This document shows positions 8,435 through 17,664 of a DNA stretch of 64,000 nucleotides, piece by piece. The DNA is from JAUHXS01 sp965213575 (GTDB lineage: Bacteria > Bacteroidota > Bacteroidia > Chitinophagales > JAUHXS01). Location: contig CBDBZN010000006.1 in assembly GCA_965213575.1 (NCBI GenBank), forward strand, positions 62,001-126,000, in the 5' to 3' direction. The notes beneath the pieces are model-generated. The model ran no database searches, had not been told where the DNA came from, and saw only the letters and a program-made list of their open reading frames with translations. A program made the translations under genes and the position numbers. How positions within the stretch are numbered: position 1 is the stretch's first letter; each line of letters starts with the position of its first letter.

Positions 8435-11251
8435 CTATTTGCTTAAATACATCGACTTTTCGCTCACTAAATGACGGAAGTAAGGGTCTTGTGTATTTTC
8501 TATAAAACGAATAGCCTCTCCGGTTGATTTCATTTCAGGGCCAAGCTCTTTGTTGACATTGGGGAATTTATCAAAAGAGAAAACCGGTTCTTTGATCGCA
8601 TATCCATGCAACTTCTTTTCAAACTTAAAATCTTTTAATTTATGTGTTCCCATCATCACTTTTGTAGCCATGTTTAAGAAAGGAACTTGATACGCCTTGC
8701 AGATAAAAGGGCTGGTCCGTGAAGCTCTTGGATTAGCTTCGATAACGTAAACTTTTTCATTTTTAATGGCGAACTGAATATTCAGCAATCCCTTGATATT
8801 TAGAGCTAATGCTAACTTTTTAGCATACGTTTCCATATCATTGATCACTTTATCAGAAAGATTGAAAGGAGGCAATACTGCACTCGAATCGCCCGAATGT
8901 ATCCCTGCCGGTTCGATATGCTCCATCACTCCCATAATAACTACGTCCTCACCATCACAAATGGCATCAATCTCTGCCTCTTCTGCCCTGTCTAAAAAAT
9001 GGTCGACTAAGATTTTATTACCAGGAATATGTTTTAAAATACCTATAACGTGCTTTTCTACTTCTTCATCATTAATGACAATTCGCATTCTTTGCCCGCC
9101 CAAAACATAAGAAGGCCTGATCAATACCGGATAACCTACTTCATTAGCAATTTTAATGGCTTCTTCTGCAGTAGTGGCTGCACCATATTCAGGATAAGGA
9201 ATATTTTGGTCTTTTAACAAATCTGAAAAACGGCCTCTATCTTCCGCTAAGTCCATATTATCAAAAGAAGTACCAATGATTTTTATGCCTTTTTGATGTA
9301 ATTTTTCTGCCAATTTTAGAGCTGTTTGGCCGCCTAATTGTACAATAACGCCCTCCGGTTGTTCCAATTCTATAATTTCCCATATATGTTCCCAAAATAT
9401 TGGTTCGAAATAAAGCTTATCAGCAATATCAAAATCAGTTGAAACAGTTTCAGGATTGCAATTGATCATGATCGCTTCATAGCCTGCCTCTTTTATCGCC
9501 AAAACGCCATGCACGCAGCAATAGTCAAATTCTATTCCTTGGCCAATTCTATTAGGGCCGGAACCAAGTACAATTATTTTCTTTTTATCAGAGACCTCAC
9601 TTTCATTTTCCTGGTCAAAAGTAGAATAATAATAAGGCGTTTGAGCTTCAAACTCTGCAGCACAAGTATCTACTATTTTATACGTTCGCTTAATGCCCAT
9701 TGCCCTTCGCTTCTCATACACCTCATCTTCAGTAACATTTCTAAGTAAATAAGCTATTTGATAATCAGAATACCCATTTTCTTTCAGCTTCCTCATAAAT
9801 GATTCAGGCATATTACCTAAGGTATATTCTTTTAATTTTTTTTCTAAATCTACCAGTTTTTGTATCTGAGTGATGAACCAATGGTCTATTCTAGTAAGTT
9901 TTTCAATAGATTTTGCCGGCACTCCTAATCGCAATGCGTCTTTAATTCTAAAAAGCCTATCCCAAGATGGCTTTTCCAACCCTTCAAGAATCCCTTCCAG
10001 TTTATGCCATTCTTTTCCATCGGCCCCCAGGCCACTTCTGTTGTTCTCTAAAGATTGACAGGCTTTTTGCAATGCTTCCAAAAATGTACGGCCAATGGCC
10101 ATTACTTCTCCTACGGATTTCATTTGTAATCCTAACGTATCATCACAGCCTTTGAATTTATCGAAGTTCCAACGAGGGATCTTAACAATTACATAATCCA
10201 GTGCCGGCTCAAAAAAGGCAGAAGTAGTTTTAGTGATCTGATTTTTTAGTTCATCTAAATTATATCCGATAGCCAGCTTTGCAGCAACTTTAGCGATAGG
10301 GTAGCCGGTAGCTTTAGAGGCTAATGCCGAGGAACGGGAGACACGTGGGTTAATCTCTATCGCAATAATATCTTCTGTCTGCGGGTCAACAGAAAACTGC
10401 ACATTACACCCGCCTGCAAAACTACCAATAGAACGCATCATATGTATGGCCAGGTTTCGCATTTTCTGGTAAGCGGTATCCGATAAGGTCATGGTAGGAG
10501 CAACGGTGATAGAGTCACCAGTATGTATGCCCATTGGGTCAAAATTCTCTATCGCACAGATGATGACAATATTATGCGCATTATCTCTCAGCAATTCTAA
10601 TTCATATTCTTTCCAACCTAATACTGCTTTTTCAACCAATACCTCATGAGTTGGCGAAGCCGTTAATCCTCTTTTAAGCGCCCCTTCTAATTCATCTTTG
10701 GAATGGACAAATCCTCCACCGGTACCTCCAAGGGTATATGATGGCCTGATAACTAAAGGAAAGCCGATATCTTGTGCAATTTCTTTTCCTTCTAAAAAGG
10801 AATTGGCAATTTTAGAAGGCGCAACGCCCACACCAATGTCAATCATCAGCTGCCTAAATTTTTCTCTGTTTTCCGTCGTTTCTATCGCATTTATATCTAC
10901 TCCGATGATCCTGACATTGTATTTTTTCCAAATACCCAATTCATCTGCTTCTATGCAAAGGTTCAAAGCAGTTTGCCCGCCCATCGTCGGTAATACCGCA
11001 TCAATGTTTTGCTCTTGTAATATTTTCTCAATAGAAGCTGTTGTAAGTGGTAAAAGGTAGATATGGTCTGCAGTAACATTGTCTGTCATAATTGTTGCAG
11101 GGTTTGAATTGATGAGTGACACTTCAATTCCCTCTTCTCGCAAAGACCGCGAAGCTTGCGAACCGGCATAATCAAATTCACAGGCTTGCCCGATGATGAT
11201 CGGGCCACTTCCAATAATTAAAACAGATTTTATTGAGTTATCTTTTGGCAT
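8435..11251 (-). CDS. carB: Carbamoyl-phosphate synthase large subunit, short form
   Basis: Makes carbamoyl phosphate from ATP, bicarbonate and ammonia for pyrimidine and arginine synthesis, with the glutaminase CarA, which is not in this window. Two ATP-grasp halves are visible. The first starts with KSVLIIGSGPIIIGQACEFD and the second with KKIIVLGSGPNRIGQGIEFD near residue 560. Each half has its lid and metal-ligand region (EINPRVSRSSALASKATGYP and EANPRASRTSPFICKAY). The protein ends at about 938 residues, right after the second carbamate-side domain. It therefore lacks the about 130-residue MGS-like allosteric domain of the E. coli enzyme. I chose the ATG at 11251; the ATG at 11272 would lie inside the promoter -7 region. 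Confidence 0.96.
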   Translation of the reverse strand: MPKDNSIKSVLIIGSGPIIIGQACEFDYAGSQASRSLREEGIEVSLINSNPATIMTDNVTADHIYLLPLTTASIEKILQEQNIDAVLPTMGGQTALNLCIEADELGIWKKYNVRIIGVDINAIETTENREKFRQLMIDIGVGVAPSKIANSFLEGKEIAQDIGFPLVIRPSYTLGGTGGGFVHSKDELEGALKRGLTASPTHEVLVEKAVLGWKEYELELLRDNAHNIVIICAIENFDPMGIHTGDSITVAPTMTLSDTAYQKMRNLAIHMMRSIGSFAGGCNVQFSVDPQTEDIIAIEINPRVSRSSALASKATGYPIAKVAAKLAIGYNLDELKNQITKTTSAFFEPALDYVIVKIPRWNFDKFKGCDDTLGLQMKSVGEVMAIGRTFLEALQKACQSLENNRSGLGADGKEWHKLEGILEGLEKPSWDRLFRIKDALRLGVPAKSIEKLTRIDHWFITQIQKLVDLEKKLKEYTLGNMPESFMRKLKENGYSDYQIAYLLRNVTEDEVYEKRRAMGIKRTYKIVDTCAAEFEAQTPYYYSTFDQENESEVSDKKKIIVLGSGPNRIGQGIEFDYCCVHGVLAIKEAGYEAIMINCNPETVSTDFDIADKLYFEPIFWEHIWEIIELEQPEGVIVQLGGQTALKLAEKLHQKGIKIIGTSFDNMDLAEDRGRFSDLLKDQNIPYPEYGAATTAEEAIKIANEVGYPVLIRPSYVLGGQRMRIVINDEEVEKHVIGILKHIPGNKILVDHFLDRAEEAEIDAICDGEDVVIMGVMEHIEPAGIHSGDSSAVLPPFNLSDKVINDMETYAKKLALALNIKGLLNIQFAIKNEKVYVIEANPRASRTSPFICKAYQVPFLNMATKVMMGTHKLKDFKFEKKLHGYAIKEPVFSFDKFPNVNKELGPEMKSTGEAIRFIENTQDPYFRHLVSEKSMYLSK

Positions 11252-11274
11252 ATAACAGTTTTTATGAGGCATTG

Positions 11275-11282
11275 CAAAGTTA
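11275..11282 (-). promoter_or_regulatory. Candidate carB promoter -7 box
   Basis: TAACTTTG fits the Bacteroidota -7 consensus TAnnTTTG and is followed by C, as in the 16S and lysA promoters of this window. It lies 23 bases before the chosen carB start. No clear TTG -33 box is seen at the right distance. Confidence 0.4.
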
Positions 11283-11288
11283 GATTTT

Positions 11289-11316
11289 TTGATTAAAATC
11301 CATAAGTTTATATTTG
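11289..11316 (+). promoter_or_regulatory. Candidate promoter of the GT2 gene
   Basis: TTG at 11289-11291, a 17-base spacer and TATATTTG at 11309-11316 fit the Bacteroidota promoter pattern. The start codon is 19 bases further on. It is divergent from the carB promoter within about 40 bases. Confidence 0.4.
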
Positions 11317-11335
11317 GTTAATTCTATTTGCAATT

Positions 11336-12457
11336 ATGTTTTCTTTCGTTTTAATTATAGCTTCTCTATATATCATATTGATTATTTTCGCGTGTATATT
11401 ATGGGTGCACATTCCCACGCCTGTTACCGAAACATACACACCGGCCACTTTAGTTACCATTATCATAGCAGCTCGAAATGAAGAAAAGTACATTCAAAAA
11501 TGCTTATATGCTATACTCACTCAAAATTATCCTCAAGAATTGTTAGAAGTAATTGTAGTGGATGATTTTTCTACTGACGATACAGCTGTTTTAATTAAAA
11601 AGTTTAATCATCAATCATTAAAGTTGATCCGGCTTAAAGATCATTTTAAGGAAGATCAACTCATTGCATCCAAAAAACAGGCTATTGCTTTAGCTATTGA
11701 AAAATCAAGAGGAGAGTTAATTATTACGACCGATGCAGATTGTTTGGTGAAGAAAAATTGGGTTCGAACGATCGCCGATTTATATGAAAAAAATCAAGCT
11801 CGAATGATTATTGGGCCGGTAAATATTCTTCCCTCCATATCACTTCTAGGAGTATTACAATCTTTAGATATGATCGTGATGACAGCCTTTTCCGGTGTAT
11901 TTGCTCATTTTAAAAAACCTATTTTATGTAACGGCGCTAATTTAGCTTACTCGAAAAAAGATTTCCTAGCAGTAAATGGGTTTGAAACGACTTGGAACAG
12001 TTCTTCAGGAGATGATGTGCATTTAATGGACAAGTTTTATCAATACGATGCCAAGGGCATGTATTATTTAAAATCTTATGAAGCCACGGTAAACACTTTT
12101 CCGGTAGCTTCTTGGAAAGCTTTTTGGCAACAAAGGATAAGATGGGGAGGAAAAACTAAACATTCTTCGAATATTTTTACAAAAATAATTGCCGCCATTG
12201 TCCTTGTAGGAAATGTAGCCTTATTGTATGCTTTTGTTTTTGCCTTTTTAAATGTTAATCATTCAATTCATTATCTGTATTTATTTATTATTACCTTGCT
12301 TGCTGATTTTTTATTTTTGTGCATTACCGCCTTATTCTTTAAGCAAAATAAATTATTATGGCTATTTTTACCCGTTAGGCTGGTATATATTATATATATC
12401 ATTACAATTGGTATAGGAAGTAATTTTGGAAGCTATGTTTGGAAAGGGCGCAAATAA
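11336..12457 (+). CDS. Membrane-anchored family 2 glycosyltransferase
   Basis: A 373-residue GT2 enzyme with one N-terminal membrane helix (residues 1-22) and three C-terminal helices (about 285-365). The GT-A fold is shown by LVTIIIAARNEEKYIQKCL, VVDDFSTDDT and the metal-binding TDADC near residue 132. The acceptor-side GGDDVH-like segment SGDDVHLMDKF and QQRIRWGGK (the Q/RxxRW-type motif of processive synthases) follow. It probably adds sugars to a lipid or polysaccharide at the inner membrane. Downstream is a peptide permease gene; there is no glycan cluster to narrow its role. Confidence 0.88.
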   Translation: MFSFVLIIASLYIILIIFACILWVHIPTPVTETYTPATLVTIIIAARNEEKYIQKCLYAILTQNYPQELLEVIVVDDFSTDDTAVLIKKFNHQSLKLIRLKDHFKEDQLIASKKQAIALAIEKSRGELIITTDADCLVKKNWVRTIADLYEKNQARMIIGPVNILPSISLLGVLQSLDMIVMTAFSGVFAHFKKPILCNGANLAYSKKDFLAVNGFETTWNSSSGDDVHLMDKFYQYDAKGMYYLKSYEATVNTFPVASWKAFWQQRIRWGGKTKHSSNIFTKIIAAIVLVGNVALLYAFVFAFLNVNHSIHYLYLFIITLLADFLFLCITALFFKQNKLLWLFLPVRLVYIIYIITIGIGSNFGSYVWKGRK

Positions 12458-12490
12458 CTAGAGCATCCTGATCCTAAAATTGTGTGGTAA

Positions 12491-13735
12491 ATGTTTGAGA
12501 ATAAGGATAAAAGTATTAATAGTTTAAGCAGAAGTACTAATCCTACCGTTCGTGCGCTGAAAAGGCTGTTTAAAAATAAGCCTGCTATTATCGGAATGAT
12601 CACTATTTTATTTGCTATTACTATCGCTGTTTTAGGTTACTTAATCACCCCTGACCAAACGCCAAATGCTAACAATATGATCTTGCAAATTGGGACTAAG
12701 CCACCCGGTTTTACAATTGATATGCTTAAAGTAAAACGCAATAAAAAAGTCGAAGAAGTGAGCTGGTTTACTGAAATGCTAGTAGGCCAGGAAAACCCAT
12801 ATAAACTTATACCGATTATTGATTATCATTTTGAAGGCGAATATATTATTATAGAAGAATATATTGGTGATCAAATGTTTGGTACCCCTGATAAAATTGC
12901 TTTGGTAGATATTGTTTTTGCCCGATCTATTAATCAACCTATGATGAGTGTAAATGGAGATAGCTTGAGCTTTTATGATTTTAAAGAAGAATATAAAACT
13001 GTTTATCTTCCTTTGCTTCGCGGAGAAATAAAAAAAAATAATATTGTTTCAAAAACCTATTTCTTAGGTACAGACAAGTTTGGGAGAGACTTATTAAGTA
13101 GAATGATCATTGGGGTAAGAGTGTCCTTGGCAGTAGGTTTTATTGCTGTACTCATTTCTTTAGTAATTGGTATTTCCATTGGTGCTATTGCAGGTTATTA
13201 CCGAGGCAAAGTAGATGATTTTTTGATGTGGCTCATTAATGTGATCTGGTCTATTCCTACATTATTGTTGATCTTTGCGATCACATTAGTTTTAGGAAAA
13301 GGATTTATACAAATCTTTGTCGCTGTCGGATTGACTATGTGGGTTGAGGTTGCCAGAATTATCAGGGGGCAAGTTATCAGTATTAGGGAAGTAGAATTTG
13401 TAGAAGCATCTAAATCATTGGGCTATAGTAGTTTTAGGATTATTTCCAGGCATATTTTGCCTAATGTCATTGGGCCCGTAATAGTTATAGCAGCTGCTAA
13501 TTTTGCTTCTGCTATTTTAATCGAAGCCGGATTGAGCTTTCTAGGCTTGGGAGTACAACCACCTACCCCTTCTTGGGGAATGATGATCAGTGAACATCGA
13601 GCTTATCTTATTTCTAATCAAATCTTTTTAGCGTTAGTGCCGGGCTTTTCTATTATGATCTTAGTACTCGCTTTTTATGTAGTGGGAAATGGCTTCAGGG
13701 ATGCGTTAGATATTAAAACTAAAATCAACTATTAA
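12491..13735 (+). CDS. ABC transporter permease, OppC/DppC type
   Basis: A 414-residue permease of binding-protein-dependent peptide/nickel importers. One N-terminal helix (about residues 33-53) is followed by an unusually long extracytoplasmic loop of about 140 residues and then five helices. The ATPase-contact EAA loop reads EFVEASKSLGYSSFRIISRH. KTYFLGTDKFGRDLLSRMI before the membrane core is typical of OppC/DppC. No partner permease, binding protein or ATPase gene is adjacent, so the rest of the transporter must be elsewhere. The gene starts 33 bases after the GT2 stop and ends 16 bases before mrp, so it may be part of one transcript. Confidence 0.88.
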   Translation: MFENKDKSINSLSRSTNPTVRALKRLFKNKPAIIGMITILFAITIAVLGYLITPDQTPNANNMILQIGTKPPGFTIDMLKVKRNKKVEEVSWFTEMLVGQENPYKLIPIIDYHFEGEYIIIEEYIGDQMFGTPDKIALVDIVFARSINQPMMSVNGDSLSFYDFKEEYKTVYLPLLRGEIKKNNIVSKTYFLGTDKFGRDLLSRMIIGVRVSLAVGFIAVLISLVIGISIGAIAGYYRGKVDDFLMWLINVIWSIPTLLLIFAITLVLGKGFIQIFVAVGLTMWVEVARIIRGQVISIREVEFVEASKSLGYSSFRIISRHILPNVIGPVIVIAAANFASAILIEAGLSFLGLGVQPPTPSWGMMISEHRAYLISNQIFLALVPGFSIMILVLAFYVVGNGFRDALDIKTKINY

Positions 13736-13751
13736 TCGTTAAAAATATTAA

Positions 13752-14852
13752 ATGAGCATCTCTATCAATAAAGAAAATATTCTTCGAGCACTATCAACCG
13801 TCCCCGATCCGGATCTCGGCAAGGATCTGGTCACTTTAAAAATGATCAAAGATGTGGAGGTCAATGGAAAAAGTATTCAGTTTACAGTAGTTCTTACCAC
13901 TCCCGCCTGTCCGCTAAAAGATAAGATCAAAGAAGATTGCATTAACGCTATTTATCAGGTAGTTGGTACAGATGTAAAGATTTCCATCAACATGACTGCC
14001 CGCGTCACAGAAAACAAATTGCCGACAGAGGTTTTACCGGGTGTTAAAAATATTATTGCCGTTGCTTCCGGCAAAGGTGGAGTAGGCAAATCAACGGTAT
14101 CTGTAAATTTAGCGGTAGGATTAGCTAAAAGCGGCGCAAAGGTCGGTTTAATTGACGCGGATATTCATGGCCCTTCTATTCCTTTAATGATGGGGCTGGT
14201 GGGGCAGAAGCCGAAGGTAAAAAAAGTAGGAGAAAAGCATATCCTTACTCCTTTGGTAGCTCATGGCGTTAAGACACTTTCTTTTGGCTTTTTAGTGCCG
14301 GAAGGACAAGCTGTTATTTGGCGGGGCCCTATGATCTCCTCTGCTTTTCGTCAATTTATTACCGATTGTGATTGGGGGGAGCTGGATTATATGATCATTG
14401 ACTTACCTCCGGGCACCGGAGATATTCACCTTACTTTATCTCAGACATTATCTATAACCGGAGCCGTTGTTGTTACCACTCCTCAAGCGGTGGCAATTTC
14501 AGATGCCAGAAAAGCCTTGGGAATGTTTCAAAATGATAAGATCAATACGCCTGTTCTTGGGATTATTGAAAATATGGCATATTTCACGCCTGAAGAGCTG
14601 CCCAATAATAAATATTATATATTTGGAAAAGGTGGTGGAATAAAATTAGCTCAAGAATATAACGTACCTTTGTTAGGACAAATTCCTTTGGTGCAAGGAG
14701 TTTCAGAAAGTGGGGATGCAGGTACGCCCATTGTACTAAATGAAAGCTCGCTAAGTGGAAAGTTGTTTTTTGAAGCAGCTGAACGATTAGCGCAGCAAAT
14801 TGCCATAGAAAATGCTAAACCTAAAGTCAAAGAAACTACAATAAATCAATAA
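13752..14852 (+). CDS. Mrp/NBP35-type P-loop iron-sulfur carrier
   Basis: A 366-residue ATPase thought to carry Fe-S clusters. It has an N-terminal DUF59 (MIP18-like) domain (residues 1-85, TTPACPLKDKI) and a deviant P-loop domain with ASGKGGVGKSTVSVN near residue 104. IDADIHGPSIP and IDLPPGTGD (near 217) are further family motifs. The region after IIENMAYF reads TPEELPNNK, where E. coli Mrp has a CxxC pair. I see no CxxC there. It is followed 2 bases later by a NifU-domain gene, which supports a role in cluster handling. Confidence 0.93.
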   Translation: MSISINKENILRALSTVPDPDLGKDLVTLKMIKDVEVNGKSIQFTVVLTTPACPLKDKIKEDCINAIYQVVGTDVKISINMTARVTENKLPTEVLPGVKNIIAVASGKGGVGKSTVSVNLAVGLAKSGAKVGLIDADIHGPSIPLMMGLVGQKPKVKKVGEKHILTPLVAHGVKTLSFGFLVPEGQAVIWRGPMISSAFRQFITDCDWGELDYMIIDLPPGTGDIHLTLSQTLSITGAVVVTTPQAVAISDARKALGMFQNDKINTPVLGIIENMAYFTPEELPNNKYYIFGKGGGIKLAQEYNVPLLGQIPLVQGVSESGDAGTPIVLNESSLSGKLFFEAAERLAQQIAIENAKPKVKETTINQ

Positions 14853-14854
14853 TA

Positions 14855-15118
14855 ATGGTGAGTATAGAACAAAATGAAATATTATTTCAAAAAATAGAAG
14901 CTTCTCTTAATACTATTCGCCCTTATTTAAAAACGGATGGTGGCAATGTAGAGGTTGTAGATATTACGGATGATATGACATTACTAGTACGCTTGTTGGG
15001 AGCTTGCGAAAGTTGCCCAATGAGCTTTACGACTATGAAAGCCGGCATTCAAGAAACGCTTAAAAGAGATGTGCCGGAAATTAAGAGTGTGGTTGCTGTG
15101 AATAGTATTAAGAGTTAA
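14855..15118 (+). CDS. NifU C-terminal domain protein, small form
   Basis: An 87-residue protein that is almost only the NifU C-terminal domain, the scaffold that holds a 4Fe-4S cluster between two subunits. The start helix and strand read SLNTIRPYLKTDGGNVEVVD, and the cluster-binding CxxC is in GACESCPMSF near residue 52. It starts 2 bases after mrp and surely shares its transcript, so the pair may work together in cluster transfer. A second, larger Nfu-type protein is encoded at 56334. Confidence 0.92.
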   Translation: MVSIEQNEILFQKIEASLNTIRPYLKTDGGNVEVVDITDDMTLLVRLLGACESCPMSFTTMKAGIQETLKRDVPEIKSVVAVNSIKS

Positions 15119-15161
15119 TGTTTTATAAAATCAATATAAGAAAAAGTAGCTCACTGTTCTA

Positions 15162-16277
15162 CTAGTTCAACATCACCGGCATTACCAGCATTAAGATATC
15201 TTCATTCTCGTTAACTTCGGTAGGGAAAATCACGCCGGCTCTATTTGGAGTAGACAATTCTAATCTTATTTCATCGGCACTTAAAACGGTTAACATCTCT
15301 AATAAAAATTTGGCATTAAACCCTATTTCTATATCTTCTCCTTTGTAATTACAAGTTAATCTTTCATTCGCTTCATTAGAAAAGTCTAAATCTTGTGCAG
15401 ACAAGTGTAATTCACTTCCTGAAATTTTCATAACTATTTGATGAGTTGACTTACTGGCAAAAATGGCAATTCTTTTAACTGAACTAAGCAGGTCTTTTCT
15501 GGCTATCGTTAAAATATTAGGGTTGTCTGTAGGAATGACAGCGTTATAGTCAGGATACTTCGCATCAATTAACCTACAAATCAGTTGAACATTTTTAAAG
15601 GAAAAAAAAGCATTAGAATTATTATATGCAATACTTACATCATTCTGTTCTGACGGTAAAGAGGATTTTAATAGGTTTAACGCTTTAGGAGGCAACACAA
15701 AAGAAGCATTTTGCTCACTTTTTGTACCTAAATGTTTAAATCGTACCAATTTATGTGCATCTGTGGCCACAAAAGTCGCACCATCTTCCGCTAAATTTAC
15801 GTAAACACCTGTCATTGCAGGCCTCAGCTCATCGTTACTGGTAGCAAATAATGTGTTAGTGATGGCTTCTGCTAAGGCGGTAGCCGGCATTACAAGCGTA
15901 TTCAGATTTTCTGCTTCCGGTATTTTTGGGAAATCTTCCGGATCTTCCCCGGCTAATTTATATTTTCCATTGTTAGAGGTAATCTCTACTGCATAGCTGT
16001 TTGGGTCAATATCAAAAGTGATCGGTTGCTCCGGTAATGTCTTCAAAGTGTCTACTAATATCTTTGCCGGAATTGCTATTCTTATATTTTCCTTAGATTC
16101 AATCTCCATAGCGGTAGACATAGAGGTTTCTAAGTCTGTAGCTGAAACTGTTAATTTTCCATCAACAATATCAAAAAGGAAGTCTTCTAAGATTGGTAAA
16201 ACATTGCTTGTTCCAATCACTCCACTTGCAAGTTGAAGATTTTTTAATAATGCATTGGTAGAAACTATAAATTTCAT
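15162..16277 (-). CDS. dnaN: DNA polymerase III sliding clamp (beta subunit)
   Basis: The ring-shaped processivity clamp that holds DNA polymerase III on DNA, 371 residues from the chosen ATG. Three repeated clamp folds are seen, starting MKFIVSTNALLKNLQLASGV. The end reads DILMLVMPVMLN, matching the C-terminal PMRL-like segment that forms the partner-binding pocket. The longer frame to 16301 is rejected because the first 8 residues are not part of the family, and the promoter -7 box lies at 16299-16306. dnaA is not adjacent. It converges with the NifU-domain gene with a 43-base gap. Confidence 0.96.
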   Translation of the reverse strand: MKFIVSTNALLKNLQLASGVIGTSNVLPILEDFLFDIVDGKLTVSATDLETSMSTAMEIESKENIRIAIPAKILVDTLKTLPEQPITFDIDPNSYAVEITSNNGKYKLAGEDPEDFPKIPEAENLNTLVMPATALAEAITNTLFATSNDELRPAMTGVYVNLAEDGATFVATDAHKLVRFKHLGTKSEQNASFVLPPKALNLLKSSLPSEQNDVSIAYNNSNAFFSFKNVQLICRLIDAKYPDYNAVIPTDNPNILTIARKDLLSSVKRIAIFASKSTHQIVMKISGSELHLSAQDLDFSNEANERLTCNYKGEDIEIGFNAKFLLEMLTVLSADEIRLELSTPNRAGVIFPTEVNENEDILMLVMPVMLN

Positions 16278-16298
16278 ATCTGTTGGATTTGATCTCAA

Positions 16299-16330
16299 CA
16301 AATGTAATGAGTTTTGAAAACATATATCAA
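16299..16330 (-). promoter_or_regulatory. Candidate dnaN promoter
   Basis: On the minus strand: TTG (16330-16328), 21 bases, TACATTTG (16306-16299). This fits the Bacteroidota consensus and places the transcript start about 15 bases before the ATG at 16277. Confidence 0.5.
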
Positions 16331-16353
16331 TTTATTTATGCTATTTTAAGTCG

Positions 16354-16381
16354 TTGTTCTATTGAAGTTATTTTACCTTTG
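16354..16381 (+). promoter_or_regulatory. Candidate lysA promoter
   Basis: TTG at 16354-16356, 17 bases, TACCTTTG at 16374-16381 followed by C. This is a full match to TTG-N17-23-TAnnTTTG. The predicted transcript start is about 28 bases before the ATG at 16416, which is why the longer frame from 16362 is rejected. Confidence 0.55.
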
Positions 16382-16415
16382 CGAGAACCTTAACCTACTA
16401 TATATAATAGCACAT

Positions 16416-17654
16416 ATGAGCAATATAGAAACTCCTTTTAATATTCAAGGTTTTTCACCTGATAAACTTTGCGAAAAGTATCAATCTCCACTTTTTGTAT
16501 ATGATGCTGCTAAAATTGAGCAGCAGTTTAATAAATTAAATGACGCCTTTGACGTAGCTCAACTTAAAATTAAATTTGCCTGCAAAGCATTAACCAACGT
16601 TAATATTTTAAGCTATTTACATAGCCTTGGAGCAGATATTGACACGGTATCTATTGAAGAAATTAAGCTGGCTATGCATGCCGGTATTCAGCCAAATCAT
16701 ATTTTTTACACACCAAACGGTGTCTCTTTCGAAGAGTTTCAACAAGCTGTGGAGTTGGGCGTAGCAGTAAATATTGATAATCTTTCTACTTTAAAGAAAT
16801 TTGGAAAAGCTTACGGCTCTTCTAAACCTGCTTTTATAAGATTGAATCCGCATGTTTTAGCAGGAGGCAACATGAAAATTTCAACGGGACATGTGAATGC
16901 AAAATTTGGTATCTCTATTCATCAACTTAATGAAGTATTAGAAATTGTTAAAGAATATGATATTAACATCGAAGGATTGCATATTCATACCGGTTCTGAT
17001 TTGCTGGATGCAGATGTTTTCTTAAAAGTAGCTGATATATTATTTGAAGCAGCTAAAAAGTTTAAAAATATCAAAGCACTGGATTTTGGAGGAGGATTTA
17101 AGGTGGCTTATAAAGATGGGGACATTATCACCGACCTCAATGATCTAGGCCCTAAGTTTTCCAAACGCTTCAATGATTTTTGTGAAGAATATGGCCATGA
17201 TATAGCCCTTTGGTTTGAGCCGGGAAAGTTTTTAGTAAGTGAATCCGGCTTCTTTTTCAGTACGGTAAGTGTCGTAAAGTCTACGCCCACTACTACTTTT
17301 GTACATGTAAATACAGGGTTAAACCATATGATAAGGCCGATGTTTTATGATGCTTATCATCATATTACCAATATTTCTAATCCTGAAGGGAAGAAAAAAA
17401 TATATTCGATTGTAGGATATATTTGCGAAACAGATACTTTTGCGTGGGAAAGGCCTATTGCTGAAATTAGAGAAGGAGATATATTAGCCTTTCATAATGC
17501 CGGCGCCTACTGCTATTCCATGGCCTCTAATTATAACTCCCGGCCTCGCCCTGCTGAAGTGTTGATCCATCATGGTAAAGATTATCTGATTAGAGAAAGG
17601 GAGACTTTTGAAGATTTGATAGCTAAACAAAGCTTAGTAAAGCTTTCTGATTAA
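16416..17654 (+). CDS. lysA: Diaminopimelate decarboxylase
   Basis: The last step of lysine synthesis: removes CO2 from meso-diaminopimelate using pyridoxal phosphate. 412 residues in the fold III (alanine-racemase-like) class. Visible are the PLP lysine in LKIKFACKALTN near residue 48 and the substrate side loop HIHTGSDLLD. The phosphate-binding GGGFKV follows, then EPGKFLVSESG and the C-terminal active-site region ICETDTFAWERP and AGAYCYSMASNYN. The usual CESGD motif is changed to CETDT, as is common in this branch. It is divergent from dnaN and followed 10 bases later by a rhodanese gene. Confidence 0.93.
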   Translation: MSNIETPFNIQGFSPDKLCEKYQSPLFVYDAAKIEQQFNKLNDAFDVAQLKIKFACKALTNVNILSYLHSLGADIDTVSIEEIKLAMHAGIQPNHIFYTPNGVSFEEFQQAVELGVAVNIDNLSTLKKFGKAYGSSKPAFIRLNPHVLAGGNMKISTGHVNAKFGISIHQLNEVLEIVKEYDINIEGLHIHTGSDLLDADVFLKVADILFEAAKKFKNIKALDFGGGFKVAYKDGDIITDLNDLGPKFSKRFNDFCEEYGHDIALWFEPGKFLVSESGFFFSTVSVVKSTPTTTFVHVNTGLNHMIRPMFYDAYHHITNISNPEGKKKIYSIVGYICETDTFAWERPIAEIREGDILAFHNAGAYCYSMASNYNSRPRPAEVLIHHGKDYLIRERETFEDLIAKQSLVKLSD

Positions 17655-17664
17655 TTTTTTTCTT

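Noticed and set aside
11252..11272. Longer CarB start MPHKNCY.
   Set aside because: It would start 3 bases after the predicted -7 box and adds residues outside the family.
16382..16415. Possible lysine riboswitch before lysA.
   Set aside because: The leader is only about 30 bases, too short for that riboswitch, and has no conserved stems.
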